From Candidatus Poribacteria bacterium (lineage in GTDB: Bacteria; Poribacteria; WGA-4E; JAJDTR01), in the NCBI GenBank assembly GCA_022827055.1, contig JAJDTR010000127.1:30287-94286 (forward strand): 64,000 nucleotides of DNA. Direction: 5' to 3'. Shown one piece after another: positions 62,608-64,000 of the stretch (positions are counted from its first letter, which is position 1; every line of letters begins with the position of its first letter). The translations under genes and the position numbers were made by a program. The notes beneath the pieces are model-generated. The model saw nothing but the letters and a program-made list of their open reading frames with translations, made no database searches and was not told the DNA's origin.

Positions 62608-63450
62608 ATGGGGCAACGACTAGCGCGAAATATGGGATTCCAACTCACTGACCAACACATTGAAGACTATCATGTGTTGGGATATACGGTATTTCGTAAG
62701 ATTCTTCCACCGTCCCTGATTCGAGATCTCCGCCAAGTGAGCCAGTCCGCGAGAAAAATCGCCCGCGAACGATTGGGACCGCAAGCGCAACGATTGCAGC
62801 CGGTTGGCAGCTTCGACATCGATCAACAACCCTTCATCGACTATGCTGAACAACCGGATCTTGTGAAGGCAATAACCAAGCTTCTATCCCCGCGCCATCA
62901 ACATGGCAACAGAAACCATCTCGGAATCCTTATTGAGCCTGCGGAAGTACCCTACTGTACACCGTGGCACCGTGATTGGCGGGACAACCTACCAGGCTTA
63001 AAACTAGAGAGATGGAATGAGCGATTCCAAGATATGAACCTTTTCAATCAAATTAACTGTGCGCTGTACAACGATAGCTGTACCTGGATTGTACCGGGTA
63101 GCCACGTGCGGCATGACCTTGCATGCGAAGTGGAACGGTTTCCTGATCGCCCAATCTGCGGTCCAAATGTGGAGAACAAGATTGTAGAGGAACGCGAGAA
63201 GATTTGCTTGGAATACTGTCGAAGTATGCCCGGCTGCCTCCAGTTGCATCTTGAAGCAGGCGATTTTGCCCTCTACCGAAGTTCGATGTGGCACATAGGA
63301 AACTATGTTCCTTACAGTATTCGATCAACGCTCCATGACAGCGCCATGACGCCGGAATTCGAGGTATGGAGCCGACAGGTGCAGGAGGAGGCGTCTGAGC
63401 GGCGTGAAACCGGTGTAGTGATGGACAACCCGAACACCAACAGATTCTAA
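62608..63450 (+). CDS. Phytanoyl-CoA dioxygenase family protein, divergent type
   Basis: 280 residues. Triad H121 and D123 in PWHRDW, H229 in SMWHIGNY, R239 in SIRSTLHDS. IVPGSHVRHD is the usual strand before the active site. The insert between the ligands carries several cysteines (CGPNVE, CLEYC, PGCLQL). An in-frame ATG at 62632 (MGFQLTDQH) matches the start of other PhyH proteins; the 62608 start adds eight residues. Located 16 bases before a truncated relative. Confidence 0.88.
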   Translation: MGQRLARNMGFQLTDQHIEDYHVLGYTVFRKILPPSLIRDLRQVSQSARKIARERLGPQAQRLQPVGSFDIDQQPFIDYAEQPDLVKAITKLLSPRHQHGNRNHLGILIEPAEVPYCTPWHRDWRDNLPGLKLERWNERFQDMNLFNQINCALYNDSCTWIVPGSHVRHDLACEVERFPDRPICGPNVENKIVEEREKICLEYCRSMPGCLQLHLEAGDFALYRSSMWHIGNYVPYSIRSTLHDSAMTPEFEVWSRQVQEEASERRETGVVMDNPNTNRF

Positions 63451-63466
63451 TCCGGAGGAGGAACCG

Positions 63467-63676
63467 ATGGCCTCAATTCAAACCTATCTTGATGCCTTTG
63501 ATCGTGACGGCTATGTCATTGTGCCTGACGTTTCTGATCCGTGGGGCGCGGTATCTGCCATCAGGGAGATGGAGAGCTTGTACCATAGGATAAGTTTTGG
63601 CGAATACATGTTGAATTTGGAGAAGGGCAGAATATATCCGCCCGAAGAATTCGCCTACGCGTTTCAATTTCCCTAG
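63467..63676 (+). pseudogene. Truncated PhyH-like N-terminal fragment
   Basis: 69 residues starting MASIQTYLDAFDRDGYVIVP, the usual opening of PhyH oxygenases (compare FNEYGYMVV in 15356), with a very good ribosome site (GGAGGAGGAACCG). It stops with TAG at 63674-63676, far short of the iron ligands, so it cannot be an active oxygenase. No continuation in other frames is seen before the next gene. Probably a decayed or deleted paralogue. Confidence 0.7.
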
Positions 63677-63734
63677 GAACCACACGCCTTCTAACGCTTA
63701 CACACAGATTGACAAGAATCCTAAGAAAAAACTA

Positions 63735-64000
63735 ATGAGAATCCTTCTTATTTGCAAGATTTGCCCTCTGTTCATTACAGTGCTATTATCACACATTGCC
63801 CTCGCCCAAGATTACACCCGATGGGGGTTGCCGGAAGGCGCCATAGCCCGTCTCGGCAAGGGAAATATATCTGATTTTTCATATTCGCCTGATGGAAAGC
63901 GACTCGCTGTCGCCAGTTCCATCGGTATTTGGCTTTACAATGCACATACCGGGGCAGAGATTGATCTACTCACGGTGCACACATCTGGGATTGATAGCGT
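63735..64000 (+). CDS. WD40-repeat protein, N-terminal part (partial)
   Basis: Starts ATG at 63735 with a signal peptide (RILLICKICPLFITVLLSHI, cut near ALAQD), then WGLPEGAIARLGKG, the same opening as the 219-3371 protein (WALPEGARARLAKG), and the first propeller blade with SPDGK and GIWLYNAHTGAE. It runs off the right edge. It is a third member of this exported WD40 family. Confidence 0.85.
   Translation, partial: MRILLICKICPLFITVLLSHIALAQDYTRWGLPEGAIARLGKGNISDFSYSPDGKRLAVASSIGIWLYNAHTGAEIDLLTVHTSGIDS

Overview
The window looks like a chromosomal piece of an uncultured, sponge-associated or marine sugar-degrading bacterium, most likely close to Candidatus Poribacteria. This rests on an unusual combination of families: many phytanoyl-CoA-dioxygenase-like (PhyH) paralogues, secreted WD40 propellers with dockerin modules, small secreted LamG proteins, large polytopic proteins of the DUF6785 type, and a giant secreted protein ending in a YPNPFNPET-type sorting domain. 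It is an inference from gene content; no rRNA or other phylogenetic marker is present.

Layout. 1-3371: end of one WD40 protein and a complete 21-blade WD40/dockerin protein. 3419-6710: flavin-dependent luciferase-like oxidoreductase and a polytopic membrane protein. 7188-17245: PhyH-type oxygenases alternating with two paralogous alpha-galactosidase-like enzymes, interrupted by one AT-rich foreign-looking gene. 17660-20640: three secreted LamG proteins, two of them tandem duplicates. 20910-25400: second polytopic protein, cupin, and a two-domain PpiC foldase. 25539-29614 (minus): SDR, fused E1 and E2 of a 2-oxoacid dehydrogenase. 30117-34643 (minus): 1508-residue cytochrome/LRR/cohesin/dockerin protein. 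35192-37005 (minus): ThuA-like and Gfo/Idh/MocA proteins. 37951-43585: LamG, Gfo/Idh/MocA, small GIY-YIG-like protein, PhyH and amidohydrolase. 44333-46269 (minus): sugar-phosphate epimerase-like protein and SDR. 47118-53055: PhyH, HAD phosphatase, Zn alcohol dehydrogenase, unknown protein, PfkB kinase and SIS isomerase, a likely sugar-phosphate module. 53334-60392: LamG, enolase-superfamily dehydratase, BNR sialidase-like protein, six-hairpin glycosidase-like protein, orphan. 60561-64000: glycosidase-like protein, PhyH, a truncated PhyH and the start of another WD40 protein.

Taken together the genes suggest import and stepwise breakdown of complex or modified sugars: glycosidases and sialidase-like proteins release sugars; Gfo/Idh/MocA, epimerase, SDR, ADH and dehydratase enzymes convert them; kinase, isomerase and HAD phosphatase handle sugar phosphates; non-haem iron oxygenases modify substrates. 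Substrates cannot be read from sequence alone.

The intergenic DNA is rich in repeats: several palindrome families (one often placed a few bases after a stop codon), a composite repeat in two inverted copies, an array of 17-nt hairpins, a 270-bp MITE with 8-bp target duplication, and a short GGATCTCTATCGC-type element. That element sits inside other repeats, and in three cases an uninterrupted copy of the host repeat is present in this same window. No tRNA, rRNA, CRISPR array, intact transposase or replication origin was recognised.
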